DNA from: Candidatus Rokuibacteriota bacterium
Lineage (GTDB): Bacteria > Methylomirabilota > Methylomirabilia > Rokubacteriales > CSP1-6
NCBI GenBank assembly: GCA_003220685.1
Contig: QHTE01000053.1
Span: forward strand, 43,200-107,199
Length of the DNA stretch: 64,000 nucleotides
Direction: 5' to 3'
The position numbers and the translations under genes are program-made. Below the pieces are notes generated by a model that had not been told where the DNA came from, searched no databases, and worked only from the letters and a program-made list of their open reading frames with translations. Below are positions 39,461 to 48,782 of this stretch, piece after piece; position 1 is the stretch's first letter, and each line of letters opens with the position of its first letter.

Positions 39461-41383
39461 CTATCGGGCGAAGAAGAACTGCTCGACACGCGCGTTGCCG
39501 GGGCTCCGGAGCGGCCAGTCGTTGCCCAGGGTCGTCGGCACGTTCCTGAACTTCGCGTTGGCCACGACGACGCCCTGAACCATCGGCGTGAGGCCCACCG
39601 TGCCGACCTCCCAGAGGTTGTCGACCCAGATCCGGAACAGCTCTTGCGCGAGCTTCGTCTGCTGCTCGAGCCCGACGGTCTTGGCCTGATCGACGATCTC
39701 CATGATCCGCTTGATCGGGGCCGGCGGCTCGACGCCATCCGCCCCCTTGGTCTGCGCCCAGCGGCCGTAGAGGGGACCGAGCGTGAGGATCGGCGAGTTG
39801 CGCGGATCGAACTTGGCGTTACCGGTGAAGGGGAAGCCGGTCGTGTCCTCGTTCCACATCTCGGTCATGAGCTCGTTGTTGTCGCGCATCTTGAAATGGA
39901 GCGCGCGCTCGCGCAGCTGGACGACGGTCTTCACGCCGACCTTTTCCCAGTCCTTCGCGGCGAGCTGCGCCACGTCCGGCCAGGCGGCGAAGGCCGGGAC
40001 GACCGACAGCTCGAGCACGACGCGCTTGCCCGACGCGAGCAGCCGTGTACCGTCCGCGTCGCGCTTGGTGAGGCCGAGCTGATCCAGAAGCTTGTTCGCC
40101 TCGTCGGGCTTGTACTGCGTGTACTTCTTCGCGTACTGCTCTCCCGGGAAGTAAGGATGTCCGGGCGACGGCACGCCCTGCCGCGCCTCGCCCAGCCCGA
40201 GGAAGACCGACTCCTTGATCTGATCGCGGTTGATCGCCTCGGAAAGCGCGATCCGGAACTCCTTGGTGGCCATGAGCTTGCCGAGGTCCGCGTCGGCCTT
40301 GTAGGTCTGGTTGAACTGGATGACCGCGTCGGCGCCGCCGAAGGTCGGCCACGTGATGACGCGATACTTCCCGGTCTTCTCGTTCTCCTTGAAGACGGGA
40401 TAGTTCGTCATCTGGATGTGGCGCTCCTGCATGTCGAACTCGCCGGCGATCGCCGCCAGGTTCAGCGCCTGGATGTCGGCGAAGAACGTGAACCGTACCT
40501 CGTCGAGGTACGGCAGCTGGTTGCCGCTCGGGTCGACGCCCACGAAGTAGGGATTGCGCTTGAGCGTGAAGACCTGATCGCTGACCCGCGTCGCCGGCAC
40601 CCACGCCGCCATCGTCGGGCGCTCCGGGTTCTCGGGGGGCGCGTTGCGCGCGGCGAAGAGCTCCGTCCAGGCCTTGAAGCCCGCCGCGGCAACGAGCTTG
40701 TCGAGCTCTTCCTTCTTGGTGTAGGTCGGGTGGAACTTTTTCAGGTAGTGCGCGGGCAGGAACGCCGCGTAGGTCCGGTCGCCGCCGTCCTGGTTCGCGA
40801 GCGCGGTGAGCAGCAGGGTGTTGGGCTGCTTGTAGGTCCAGCGCACCGCGATGGGGCTCACCTTCTCGACCGTGGCCGTCGTGCCGTCGGCGTTTCGCAT
40901 CCAGGAGGGCACGGCGGGTACGAGGTCACGGTTCAGGAGGACGTCCTGATACCAGAAGACGATGTCGTCGGCGGTGAACGGCGCGCCATCCGACCACTTC
41001 GCGCCCGAACGCAGCTTGATCGTCCAGACGCGAAAGTCCTTCGACGGCTCCCAGCCCGCGGCGATCTTCGGCTCGATCTTGGCGCCGTCCGGCGAGAACC
41101 GCACGAGGGCGTCGTAGACGACGCGGACGTAGTTGTTGGCGTCGGCCGGGCCGAGGAACGCGCGCCGCCACACGCCGCCGTACTGCCCCGTCCGCTCGAC
41201 GACGGGCACGACGAGCGGGTCGCCGGGAAGACGTTTTTCAACCGGTGGGAGCTTGCCGGCCTTGACCTGCTCGGCCAGGATCGGAGCCTCGTTGAACTTG
41301 GTCGGCTGGGCGGAGGCCGTGCCGATCGTGATCGCCAGCAGCGCAGCCGGTATCGTCAGGCCCAGGCAGCGGTCGAGACGCAT
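39461..41383 (-). CDS. ABC transporter substrate-binding protein, family 5 (Dpp/Opp-like), orphan
   Basis: 640 residues. Signal peptide 1-25 (ending TASAQ). The SBP_bac_5 body has VVYDALVRFSPDGAKIEPKI, AAGWEPSKDFRVWTIKLRSG, KWSDGAPFTADDIVFWYQDV and FRIALSEAINRDQIKESVFL. It is about 100 residues longer than DppA, as in the family branch that binds larger ligands. AGGAGG lies 6-11 bases before ATG 41383. No permease or ATPase of the same operon is adjacent; it sits between the sugar dehydrogenase and a divergent protease gene. It either uses one of the two Dpp importers in this window or one elsewhere. Confidence 0.9.
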   Translation of the reverse strand: MRLDRCLGLTIPAALLAITIGTASAQPTKFNEAPILAEQVKAGKLPPVEKRLPGDPLVVPVVERTGQYGGVWRRAFLGPADANNYVRVVYDALVRFSPDGAKIEPKIAAGWEPSKDFRVWTIKLRSGAKWSDGAPFTADDIVFWYQDVLLNRDLVPAVPSWMRNADGTTATVEKVSPIAVRWTYKQPNTLLLTALANQDGGDRTYAAFLPAHYLKKFHPTYTKKEELDKLVAAAGFKAWTELFAARNAPPENPERPTMAAWVPATRVSDQVFTLKRNPYFVGVDPSGNQLPYLDEVRFTFFADIQALNLAAIAGEFDMQERHIQMTNYPVFKENEKTGKYRVITWPTFGGADAVIQFNQTYKADADLGKLMATKEFRIALSEAINRDQIKESVFLGLGEARQGVPSPGHPYFPGEQYAKKYTQYKPDEANKLLDQLGLTKRDADGTRLLASGKRVVLELSVVPAFAAWPDVAQLAAKDWEKVGVKTVVQLRERALHFKMRDNNELMTEMWNEDTTGFPFTGNAKFDPRNSPILTLGPLYGRWAQTKGADGVEPPAPIKRIMEIVDQAKTVGLEQQTKLAQELFRIWVDNLWEVGTVGLTPMVQGVVVANAKFRNVPTTLGNDWPLRSPGNARVEQFFFAR

Positions 41384-41458
41384 GAAGTTCCTCCTGGTTG
41401 GAGTCGGCTGACTCTAGCATAGGGGCCGGCCGAGTCGTGATGCGATACTGGTGTTCGG

Positions 41459-42166
41459 GTGGAACCGGCGACGCTGCTCTCGGGCCTTCTGTGGTTCGCG
41501 GCGTTTCTGTTCTCGACGACCGTCCACGAGGCCTCACACGCGCTGGCCGCGCTCCGCGGCGGCGATCCGACGGCCTATCGGGGCGGCCAGGTCTCGCTCT
41601 CGCCGCTGCCGCACATCCGCCGCGAGCCGATCGGCATGCTGGTCGTTCCGCTCCTGACGGCTTTCACCAACGGCTGGGCGGTGGGCTGGGCGAGCACGCC
41701 GTACGATCCGGTGTGGGCCTCCAACCATCCTCGGCGGGCCGCGACGATGGCCGCGGCGGGCCCGGCGGGCAACCTCCTCATCGCGGTCCTCGCCTTCGCG
41801 GCGATCCGGGGCGGCCTGTTCGCCGGCGTCTTCGAGTCGCCCGACCACGTCACGTTCTCGCATCTCGTCGACGCCGCGAACGGTGCGGGCTGGCTCGCGG
41901 CGCTGGGCGCGCTCGCGTCGGTTCTGCTGGTGGAGAACCTGCTGCTCTTCGTGTTCAACATGCTTCCGTTTCCGCCGCTCGATGGCGCCTCCGCGATCGG
42001 CGGCGTGTTGCCCGAACGCGCGGCGCTCCGGCTGCGGGCGCTCACCGCGAGCCCGGTCTTCTCGGTCCTGGGCATCTTCATCGCGTGGCAGGTGTTCCCG
42101 CACGTGGTGCACCCGATCTTCAGCGCGCTGCTCACTCTAGTTCATCCCGCCGACCGCTACTCCTAG
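41459..42166 (+). CDS. M50-family (site-2-protease-like) membrane peptidase
   Basis: 235 residues, about six hydrophobic helices. Zinc motif HEASHALAALRGGD (HExxH) sits in the first helix, AAAGPAGNLLIAVLAF in the middle, and NMLPFPPLDGASAI supplies the third ligand Asp of the NPDG-type motif. The arrangement matches the compact rhomboid-like M50B group without PDZ domain. GTG 41459 is the likely start, with a poor binding site. It is divergent from the orphan binding protein and followed 38 bp later by an alpha/beta hydrolase. It may cleave membrane-bound regulators, but no anti-sigma substrate is seen next to it. Confidence 0.87.
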   Translation: MEPATLLSGLLWFAAFLFSTTVHEASHALAALRGGDPTAYRGGQVSLSPLPHIRREPIGMLVVPLLTAFTNGWAVGWASTPYDPVWASNHPRRAATMAAAGPAGNLLIAVLAFAAIRGGLFAGVFESPDHVTFSHLVDAANGAGWLAALGALASVLLVENLLLFVFNMLPFPPLDGASAIGGVLPERAALRLRALTASPVFSVLGIFIAWQVFPHVVHPIFSALLTLVHPADRYS

Positions 42167-42204
42167 CCTGCCGGCTGGAAGTCCGCGGTGCTATAAGGAC
42201 GGCG

Positions 42205-43035
42205 ATGGAGCTGCGGGTCAACGGCACGACGCTCTTTTGCGAGTCGGTGGGCGAGGGGCGGCCGTGCGTGTGCCTGCACGGCGGTCCGGGCACCGACGCG
42301 TCCGGGCTCGCACGGACTCTGGCGCCGCTGGCCGACGAGCTCGATCTGCGGTTGATCTTCTACGACCACCGCGGCCACGGCCGCTCGGAGTGGGTGGCGG
42401 TCGAGCAGTGCACGCAGGACCAGCTGGTCGCCGACATCGAAGGCGTGCGACAGGCGCTCGAGCTCGGGCCGGTCCACGTGCTCGGAATCAGCTGGGGCGG
42501 CTTCCTCGGCCTGATGTACGGCGCGCGCTATCCGGGGTCGGTCCGCAGCCTGGCCGTCGTCGGCGCCTCGGCCAGCCGGGACTTCATGCGACGCGCCGAC
42601 GAGAACGCGCACCGGCGCGCGACGGCCGAGCAATGGGCGGCGTACCGGGCGCTCTGGGACGGCTCGCTGTCCGACGATGAGAGCTTCAGGCGAGCCTTCG
42701 ACACGATCCGGCCCCTCTACTTCTTCGACGCCGGCCGCGCGGCGGAGAACAGCGCGGCCCGCGCCGACATCCGCTACCGGCTCGCCGTACGGAGATTCAT
42801 CATCGAGCACGAGTACGCGAGCTACGACTGCCGGGCCGAGCTGCCGCGGATCGCCTGCCCGACCCTGGTTGCGGTCGGGCGGCACGACTGGATCTGCCCC
42901 GTCGACCAGTCCGAGGAGATCGCGCGGCTGGTGGCCGGCGCCGGGCTCGCCGTCTTCGAGCAGAGCGGCCACTCGCCGCAGATCGAGGAGTGCCTGACGT
43001 TCACGAAGCGGCTCGCGGCGTTCCTCGGCTCGTAG
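42205..43035 (+). CDS. Alpha/beta hydrolase, proline iminopeptidase-like
   Basis: 276 residues. HGGPGTDASGLARTL is the oxyanion motif of proline iminopeptidases; then come IFYDHRGHGRSEW, nucleophile elbow VLGISWGGFLGLMYGARYPG, acid in VAVGRHDWICPVDQSEE and His in QSGHSPQIEE. A full catalytic triad is therefore present. Cytoplasmic; releases N-terminal proline or hydrolyses small esters or amides. ATG 42205 has AAGGA upstream. Probably transcribed with the M50-like protease gene. Converges on the Dpp-type binding protein gene with a 24-bp gap. Confidence 0.87.
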   Translation: MELRVNGTTLFCESVGEGRPCVCLHGGPGTDASGLARTLAPLADELDLRLIFYDHRGHGRSEWVAVEQCTQDQLVADIEGVRQALELGPVHVLGISWGGFLGLMYGARYPGSVRSLAVVGASASRDFMRRADENAHRRATAEQWAAYRALWDGSLSDDESFRRAFDTIRPLYFFDAGRAAENSAARADIRYRLAVRRFIIEHEYASYDCRAELPRIACPTLVAVGRHDWICPVDQSEEIARLVAGAGLAVFEQSGHSPQIEECLTFTKRLAAFLGS

Positions 43036-43059
43036 CCGCACGTCGGCCGGCGCCGAGGC

Positions 43060-44685
43060 TCATTTCCCGGTCCAGCGCACGCTCTTCAGCGACTGATAGA
43101 TCCCGGCGAACGTGGGAATCGGCACGAGCCCTTCGTAGCCCGCGCGCGTCACGTAGACCTGCTGCTGGAAGTAGAGGAAGACGTACGGCGCGTCCTCCAT
43201 CAAGAGCTTCGAGAGCTCCGCGTAGTGCTTCTTGCGCTCGGCCGTGTTGGCGGTTCGGCGTGCCGCCTCGAGCGCCTCGTCGACACGCGCGTTCTTGTAG
43301 TGGGCGAAGTTGCGGCCCTTCCACTGGCTCGAGTGCCAGATCGTGTACGCGAACGGGTCGGGATCGTGATGATTGGTCCAGCCCACCACGATGCCCTCGA
43401 ACTCCGAGGCGAAGAGCTTCTTGACGAACGTCGGCCAGTCCAGCGGCTCGAGCTGCACCTCGACCCCGACGCGCTTGAGGTACTCCTGGATGATGACGGC
43501 GGTGTCCTTCACGCTCTGGTTCGCCTGATCGTGACGCACCGAGAAGCTGAACCGCTTGCCGTCCTTGGCCAGCACGCCGTCGGGCCCCGGCTTGAAGCCG
43601 GCCTCCGCCAGGAGCGCCCTGGCGCGCGCCGGGTCGTAAGCGTACGGCTTCACACTCGGATCGAAAGCCCAGCTGGACGGCGGGAACTGGCCCGTCGAGA
43701 CCACGGCGTAGCCCTGGAGCACCTCGCGGACAATGCTCGGCACGTCGATCGCGTGGTAGAGCGCGCGGCGCACGCGAACGTCCGTGAACGGCGCCACGTC
43801 CTGACGCCAGCCGAAGTAGGTATACGAGGTATTGTCGGCGACGAGCACCTTGAGGTTCGGCGTCTGCTTGAGCCGCGCCACCTCCGTCAGGGGCGGATTC
43901 TCGATGAAGTCCACGCCGCCGGCGCGCAGCTCTTGCAGGAGCACGACGCTGTCGGGGATGATCCGGAAGATCAGCCGGTCGAGCGCCGGCCGCCCGCCGT
44001 GGTACTCGGTGTTGGCCTCCATCACCAGGCGCTCGCCCCGTCGCCACTCGACGAGCTTGAACGGCCCGGTCCCGATCGGGCGGCGATTGAACTCGGCCGT
44101 GTTGAGATCGGCGCCCTTGAGGATGTGCTCGGGAACGATCCCCGCGCGGGGGTTGACCAGCACGGCCAGGAACGAGCCCGACGGGTAGCGCAGGCGGAAG
44201 CGCACGGTGTGGTCGTCGACGACCTCGATGGGACGGACCGCCAGCTCCTCCGGCTTCTTCGGATTGTCCTTGGCCGTCAGCTCGGGGAAGCCGGCGAGCG
44301 CGTCGAAGTAGGCGCGATGCGGCGTCGTGACCTTGGGGTCGAGGACCGAGTAGAACGTGAACGCGACGTCGCGGGCGGTGAAGGGCTTGCCGTCGTGCCA
44401 CTTCACCCCGCGCTTGAGTTTGAAGGTGTAGCTGAGGCCGTCCCGCGACACCTCCCACGATTCGGCCAGTAGCGGCTTCACGTTGAGGCCCTGATCGAGC
44501 TCGACCAGGCTGTCGAACAGCGGCCACTCGGCGATGTACGACTGGCCGTCGGTGGCCACGACCGGGTTCAGCGATGTGGCGTCGCCGCTGAGGCCGATCA
44601 CGAAGTCCTTGCCGGCGGCGAGACCGTGCGTGGGCGTCAGGCCGATGAGAATGGCGAGCAGCGCGATCAGGATGGCGTGGATCAC
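43060..44685 (-). CDS. ABC transporter substrate-binding protein, family 5 (DppA-like)
   Basis: 541 residues. Signal peptide 1-23. The SBP_bac_5 body is complete: LNPVVATDGQSYIAEWPLFD, AESWEVSRDGLSYTFKLKRG, VKWHDGKPFTARDVAFTFYS, DVRVRRALYHAIDVPSIVRE. GTG 44685 with GGAGG about 8 bases upstream is chosen because it begins the signal peptide. Last gene of a left-facing operon after DppB- and DppC-type permeases; no cognate ATPases are encoded here, so they must be borrowed (for example from 31197-33262) or lie elsewhere. Peptide, glutathione or nickel-type ligands are possible. Confidence 0.92.
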   Translation of the reverse strand: MIHAILIALLAILIGLTPTHGLAAGKDFVIGLSGDATSLNPVVATDGQSYIAEWPLFDSLVELDQGLNVKPLLAESWEVSRDGLSYTFKLKRGVKWHDGKPFTARDVAFTFYSVLDPKVTTPHRAYFDALAGFPELTAKDNPKKPEELAVRPIEVVDDHTVRFRLRYPSGSFLAVLVNPRAGIVPEHILKGADLNTAEFNRRPIGTGPFKLVEWRRGERLVMEANTEYHGGRPALDRLIFRIIPDSVVLLQELRAGGVDFIENPPLTEVARLKQTPNLKVLVADNTSYTYFGWRQDVAPFTDVRVRRALYHAIDVPSIVREVLQGYAVVSTGQFPPSSWAFDPSVKPYAYDPARARALLAEAGFKPGPDGVLAKDGKRFSFSVRHDQANQSVKDTAVIIQEYLKRVGVEVQLEPLDWPTFVKKLFASEFEGIVVGWTNHHDPDPFAYTIWHSSQWKGRNFAHYKNARVDEALEAARRTANTAERKKHYAELSKLLMEDAPYVFLYFQQQVYVTRAGYEGLVPIPTFAGIYQSLKSVRWTGK

Positions 44686-44708
44686 CCTCGGTCCTCCGTG
44701 TACGGATA

Positions 44709-45572
44709 TTACGGCGAGTTCCCGCGCAACGTCGGATCCGACGCGTCGCGCAGCCCGTCGCCGAACAGGTTGAATCCCAGCACCGTGACGAAGATGGCCA
44801 GCCCGGGGAACGTCGCGATCCACCAGGCCGAGGCCAGGAACTGCCGCCCTTCGACAACCATGTTGCCCCAGCTCGGCAAGGGTGGCTGCGCGCCGAGCCC
44901 GAGATAGCTCAAGCCGGACTCGATCAGGATCGTCTGGCCCAGCAGCAGACTGGCCTGGACGATGACGATCGGCAGCGCATTCACGAGCAGGTGGCGTCCG
45001 AGGATGCGCGCGTGTCCGGCGCCCAGCGCCGCCGCCGCGTGGACGAAGTCGCGGTTGCGGAGGCTCAGGCACTCACTGCGCACGACCCGCCCGACCGGCG
45101 CCCAGGTGACGAGCGCGATGACGAGCGCCGTATTGGCGAGGCTCGCGCCGAAGAGCGCGACGACGATGAGGATCAGGAACAGCGCCGGCACGGAGAGGAA
45201 GACGTCGGCGGCGCGCATGATCGCAGTGTCCGCGGCGCCGCCGAAGTATCCGGCGACGCTGCCCACCGCGGTGCCGACCACGAGCGCCAGCGTGGTGGCG
45301 GCCAGACCGATCTCGAGCGAGACGCGGCTGCCCCAGATCACCCGGCTCAGGACGTCGCGGCCGAACCCGTCGGTCCCGAGCCAGTGCACGGCGCTCGGCG
45401 GCTTCAGCCGGTTCAGCAGGGACTGCGCGGAGTAGCTCTGCGGCGCCAGCACCGGCGCGAGCGCGCCGGCGGTGACCATGATGGCGACCACCACGCCGCC
45501 GACCAGGCCGCGCCGATGGCGCGCGAACCGGCGAAAGACCGACGGCCGCTCGAGGCGCTCGCCCGCGATCAC
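44709..45572 (-). CDS. ABC transporter permease (DppC type)
   Basis: 287 residues with six membrane helices: RGLVGGVVVAIMVTAGALAP, HWLGTDGFGRDVLSRVIWGS, EAA loop AAALGAGHARILGRHLLVNA and the typical ending FNLFGDGLRDASDPTLRGNS. The start is GTG 45572, overlapping the DppB-type stop (GTGA). It forms the channel with the partner permease for the ligand delivered by the binding protein encoded 23 bp downstream. Confidence 0.92.
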   Translation of the reverse strand: MIAGERLERPSVFRRFARHRRGLVGGVVVAIMVTAGALAPVLAPQSYSAQSLLNRLKPPSAVHWLGTDGFGRDVLSRVIWGSRVSLEIGLAATTLALVVGTAVGSVAGYFGGAADTAIMRAADVFLSVPALFLILIVVALFGASLANTALVIALVTWAPVGRVVRSECLSLRNRDFVHAAAALGAGHARILGRHLLVNALPIVIVQASLLLGQTILIESGLSYLGLGAQPPLPSWGNMVVEGRQFLASAWWIATFPGLAIFVTVLGFNLFGDGLRDASDPTLRGNSP

Positions 45573-46519
45573 CGGTACGAGATCCGCGGATCGATCACGC
45601 AGTAGGCGAGATCGGTCAGGAGGTTGGCGCCGATCACGACCGCGCCGACCATGAGGTTGACGCCCATGATCACCGGGTAGTCGCGCTCGAACACGGCGCC
45701 GACCGCGAGGCGTCCGATGCCGGGCCACGCGAAGACGGTCTCGGTGAGCACGGCACCGCCGACCAGGGTCGGCAAGGAGAGGCCGACCACGGTCACCACC
45801 GGAATGAGCGCGTTGCGGAGCGCGTGACGCCAGACGACCGGGCCGCCGCCGAGTCCCTTGGCGCGCGCCGTGCGCACGTAGTCCTGACGCAGCACCTCGA
45901 GCAGGCTCGAGCGCGTGAAGCGCATGAACGACGCCATCTGGATCAGGCCGAGCGTCAACGTGGGCAGGATCGCGTGCCGCGCGCGGGCGGCCAGGTCTCC
46001 CTCGCGCCCGTACTCGCTGAGCCCCGAGGGCGGCAGCAGGTGGAAGACCTCCGAGAAGAGGAGGATCAGCATGATCCCGAGCCAGAAGCTCGGAAACGAC
46101 ACGCCGAACAGCGCGACCGCCGAGCCGAGCGTGTCCCAGATCGTGCCCCGCCGGACCGCGGCGAGCACGCCGAGCGGCACCGCGACGACCAGCGCGAGGA
46201 CGAGCGCGCCGAACGTGAGCTGGACGGTCGGGCCGAGGCGGTCGAGGATCAGCGCGGAGACCGGGTCGCCCGTCTTGAACGAGCGGCCGAGGTCGCCGCG
46301 CAGGGCCGCGCCGGCCCAGCCGAGATACTGGAGCGCGAGCGGCCGGTCGAGGCCCAGCCGCTGGCGGATCTGCGCGGCGGCTTCCGGCGAGAACTCGCCG
46401 CCGATCAGCACGGCCTCGGGCCCACCCGGGGCCAGCCGCATGATCGCGAACAGGATGATCGAGACTCCCACGAGCATCGAGACGGCGAAGCCGATCCGCT
46501 TGAGGATGTAGGTTCTCAA
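45569..46519 (-). CDS. ABC transporter permease (DppB type)
   Basis: 316 residues. It opens LRTYILKRIGFAVSMLVGVS and contains QIRQRLGLDRPLALQYLGWA, FGVSFPSFWLGIMLILLFSE, EAA loop RTARAKGLGGGPVVWRHALR and the C-terminal DLAYCVIDPRISYR. The start codon is TTG 46519, overlapping the stop of the preceding MalG-like permease (TTGA). The coupling ties this dipeptide-type permease to a carbohydrate-type permease, which is an odd combination. Confidence 0.92.
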   Translation of the reverse strand: MRTYILKRIGFAVSMLVGVSIILFAIMRLAPGGPEAVLIGGEFSPEAAAQIRQRLGLDRPLALQYLGWAGAALRGDLGRSFKTGDPVSALILDRLGPTVQLTFGALVLALVVAVPLGVLAAVRRGTIWDTLGSAVALFGVSFPSFWLGIMLILLFSEVFHLLPPSGLSEYGREGDLAARARHAILPTLTLGLIQMASFMRFTRSSLLEVLRQDYVRTARAKGLGGGPVVWRHALRNALIPVVTVVGLSLPTLVGGAVLTETVFAWPGIGRLAVGAVFERDYPVIMGVNLMVGAVVIGANLLTDLAYCVIDPRISYR

Positions 46520-47364
46520 TTCGCGCCGGTCGCGGTGAGGCCGCGGATGAAATGGTCGAGGAACATGTTGTACAGAATCGCTCCGGGCAGGCCGACCAGC
46601 AGCGCGGCCGCCATCAGGGCGCCCCAGTAGTAGATGTCGCCGCGGATCAAGGTCATGGCGATGCCGACCGTGACCGTCATCTGGTCGCGGGGCGCGACGT
46701 AGACGACCGCATACAGAAACTCCTGCATCGCGAGCGTGAAGGTGAAGATGGCGGCGATCGCGACACCGTGCCCCGTCAACGGCAGGACGACTCGCACGAC
46801 GCCGCCGACGAGCCCGCAGCCGTCCAGCCACGCCGCCTCCTCGATCTCCCGCGGCAGTGTTTTGAAAAATCCCATCAGGATCCACGTGCAGAACGGGATC
46901 GTGAAGGTCGGATAGACGACGACGAGCGCCCACCAGGAGTCGAAGAGCCCGAGTGCGCCGACGACGCGGGCCAGCGGCAGGAAGAGGATGATGGGCGGCA
47001 CCAGATACGTCATGAACATCGCGATTCCGAGGTTGCCGGCTCCCGGGAGTCGCAGGCGCGCCAGGGCGTATGCGGCCGGCACCGCCGTCACCAGGGTGAT
47101 CACGACCAGACAGATCGCGAGGAGCACGGAGTTGACGAACCAGACGGGAAAGTGGCTGTGCGTGAACAGGAGCCGGAAGTGCTTGAGGGTCGGCGGCAGG
47201 TGGAACCAGAGCGGGATCTGGTCCATCCGGTAGAGGTCCGCGTCCTCTTTGAACGCGGTGATGGTGATCCAGTACACCGGGAACACCGCGACGACGACGA
47301 AGGGCGCCAGGCCCGCGTAGATCACCAGGTGTCGCCAGATCTCCCGCCGGGCCCGGCGCGCCAC
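46516..47364 (-). CDS. ABC transporter permease, carbohydrate type (MalG-like), without MalF partner
   Basis: 282 residues with six helices. It has HLVIYAGLAPFVVVAVFPVY, PAAYALARLRLPGAGNLGIA, the EAA loop LPREIEEAAWLDGCGLVGGV (the MalG/UgpE form) and MTVTVGIAMTLIRGDIYYWG. GTG 47364 is 2 bp after the oxidoreductase stop. MalG-type permeases work as heterodimers with a MalF-type protein and a family 1 binding protein; neither is encoded beside it. Instead it is coupled (TTGA overlap) to a DppB/DppC pair. It is either a remnant of another operon joined here or a product of the same rearrangements that deleted part of the upstream oxidoreductase. Confidence 0.88.
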   Translation of the reverse strand: MARRARREIWRHLVIYAGLAPFVVVAVFPVYWITITAFKEDADLYRMDQIPLWFHLPPTLKHFRLLFTHSHFPVWFVNSVLLAICLVVITLVTAVPAAYALARLRLPGAGNLGIAMFMTYLVPPIILFLPLARVVGALGLFDSWWALVVVYPTFTIPFCTWILMGFFKTLPREIEEAAWLDGCGLVGGVVRVVLPLTGHGVAIAAIFTFTLAMQEFLYAVVYVAPRDQMTVTVGIAMTLIRGDIYYWGALMAAALLVGLPGAILYNMFLDHFIRGLTATGAN

Positions 47365-47366
47365 GG

Positions 47367-48734
47367 TCAGGGGAGCGCGGGCGCGATGTCCACGAAGCAG
47401 GAGTTGAACGGAGCCGCGCCGGCCGGCGACGTTCGGTCGGCGATGAGCACGTTGGCGCAGCCGCGCGTGTCGGCGCCCGCGGCGTCCGGCGTGAACCAGG
47501 CGCCTTCCTTGATCGAGACAACGCCCGGCGCGATCCGGTCCGTCACGCGCGCGGGGAGGTGCGTGGTCCCCCTCGCGTTGAAGACGCGTACGCGCTGGCC
47601 GTCGACGATCCCGCGCGCGGCGGCGTCGGCGGTGTTGATCCACACTTCGTCGGCGTCGGCGCGCGAGAGGATCGGCTGGTTGTCGTGGATCGAATGCGTG
47701 CGGGCGCGCGACTTGGGCGTGACCAGGCGCAGCGGATAGCGCGCGTCGATCTCGTCCTCGATCCACATCGGGATCGGGGGGATCGCGCCGAGCCCGTACG
47801 GATCGGGCCTCGCGGCCAGGGTCATCGAGTAGATCTCGATCTTGCCGGACGGCGTGCTGAACGGGTGGCGCTCGGGGTCGCGGATCTCACGCGCGAAGGC
47901 GACCGCGTCGTCGGGAGCGGGCAGGCGCGCCAGGCCGCGCTCGCGGAACGTGTCGAAGTCGTCGATCACGCCGCCGGTCAGCTCGCGCAGCCACTCGTCC
48001 TCGGTCTTGTCGTTGTAGCCGGCGATCCCCAGGCGCCGCGCCAGCTCGGTGCAGATGTCGAAGTCGTTGCGGCACTCGCCCATCGGCGCGACGGCCTGCT
48101 TCATGGTCCCCGTCCCAAAGGTGCCGTCGCCCGGGCTCCAGCCCCACATCACGATCAGCCGCGAGTTGACGTAGTCGATGGGCTCGCGACCGGCGCTCTT
48201 GTACTCGGCCTTGGCGCCGTAGGTCTGCTTGACTGCGAAGATCTCGGCCTCGGCCGAGAGGTTGCTCCAGAGCTCGGTGCAGCCGCCGAACATGTTGATG
48301 AACCGCTGGCTGACGCCGCGGCCGTGCAAGGTCGACAAGCTGCCGGTGCGAGAGCAGTCGAGGATCGCGGCGGGCCCGTACGTGTCGCGGATGCGCCGCA
48401 TCTCACGCGCGACCTCGTCGAGGGCGTCGTCCCAGGAGACGCGCTGGAACTGCCCCGAGCCGCGTGGCCCGGTCCGCCGCAGCGGATGCATCAGCCGGTC
48501 AGGGTGGTTGACCCGCTCGAGCTGGCCGAAGCCGCGCACGCACGCGTGGAGGGGCGGCATCTCCGGCGTCCAGCGGCGCGGATCGGTGCTGATCTTGACG
48601 ATGCGCCCGTCGCGCACGTGCGCGTTGACGGCGCACCGGCCGCCGCAGTTGTGGGCGCACGTGCTGGTCACGACGGTCTCGCCCGGCTTGGCGGCGACCC
48701 GCGGCGCTTCGTAGTGGATCTTGGATGGGCTCAC
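47367..48734 (-). CDS. Molybdopterin-dependent oxidoreductase (DMSO reductase family), large internal deletion
   Basis: 455 residues, where relatives have about 700-800. The N-terminal [4Fe-4S] motif is CAHNCGGRCAVNAHVRDGRI with a later Cys in HACVRGFGQL. The protein is normal up to LIVMWGWSPGDGTFGTGTM (about residue 208). It then passes straight to KQAVAPMGECRNDFDICTEL, which belongs to the C-terminal third of such proteins. The pterin-binding end (HSIHDNQPILSRADADEVWI, VRVFNARGTTHLPARVTD) is complete. Some 250-300 residues of the central domain, which hold part of the bis-MGD site, are gone with the frame intact. GTG 48734 start; 2 bp upstream of the MalG-like gene. Probably inactive. Confidence 0.8.
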   Translation of the reverse strand: MSPSKIHYEAPRVAAKPGETVVTSTCAHNCGGRCAVNAHVRDGRIVKISTDPRRWTPEMPPLHACVRGFGQLERVNHPDRLMHPLRRTGPRGSGQFQRVSWDDALDEVAREMRRIRDTYGPAAILDCSRTGSLSTLHGRGVSQRFINMFGGCTELWSNLSAEAEIFAVKQTYGAKAEYKSAGREPIDYVNSRLIVMWGWSPGDGTFGTGTMKQAVAPMGECRNDFDICTELARRLGIAGYNDKTEDEWLRELTGGVIDDFDTFRERGLARLPAPDDAVAFAREIRDPERHPFSTPSGKIEIYSMTLAARPDPYGLGAIPPIPMWIEDEIDARYPLRLVTPKSRARTHSIHDNQPILSRADADEVWINTADAAARGIVDGQRVRVFNARGTTHLPARVTDRIAPGVVSIKEGAWFTPDAAGADTRGCANVLIADRTSPAGAAPFNSCFVDIAPALP

Positions 48735-48782
48735 GCGAACACCCTACCAAGTTTCGAGCCGGGGCGGAACTCGCTATCGCCG

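Noticed and set aside
39383..41422. A 679-codon open frame on the plus strand opposite the orphan binding protein
   Set aside because: Shadow frame with low-complexity composition; the minus strand encodes a complete family 5 binding protein with signal peptide.
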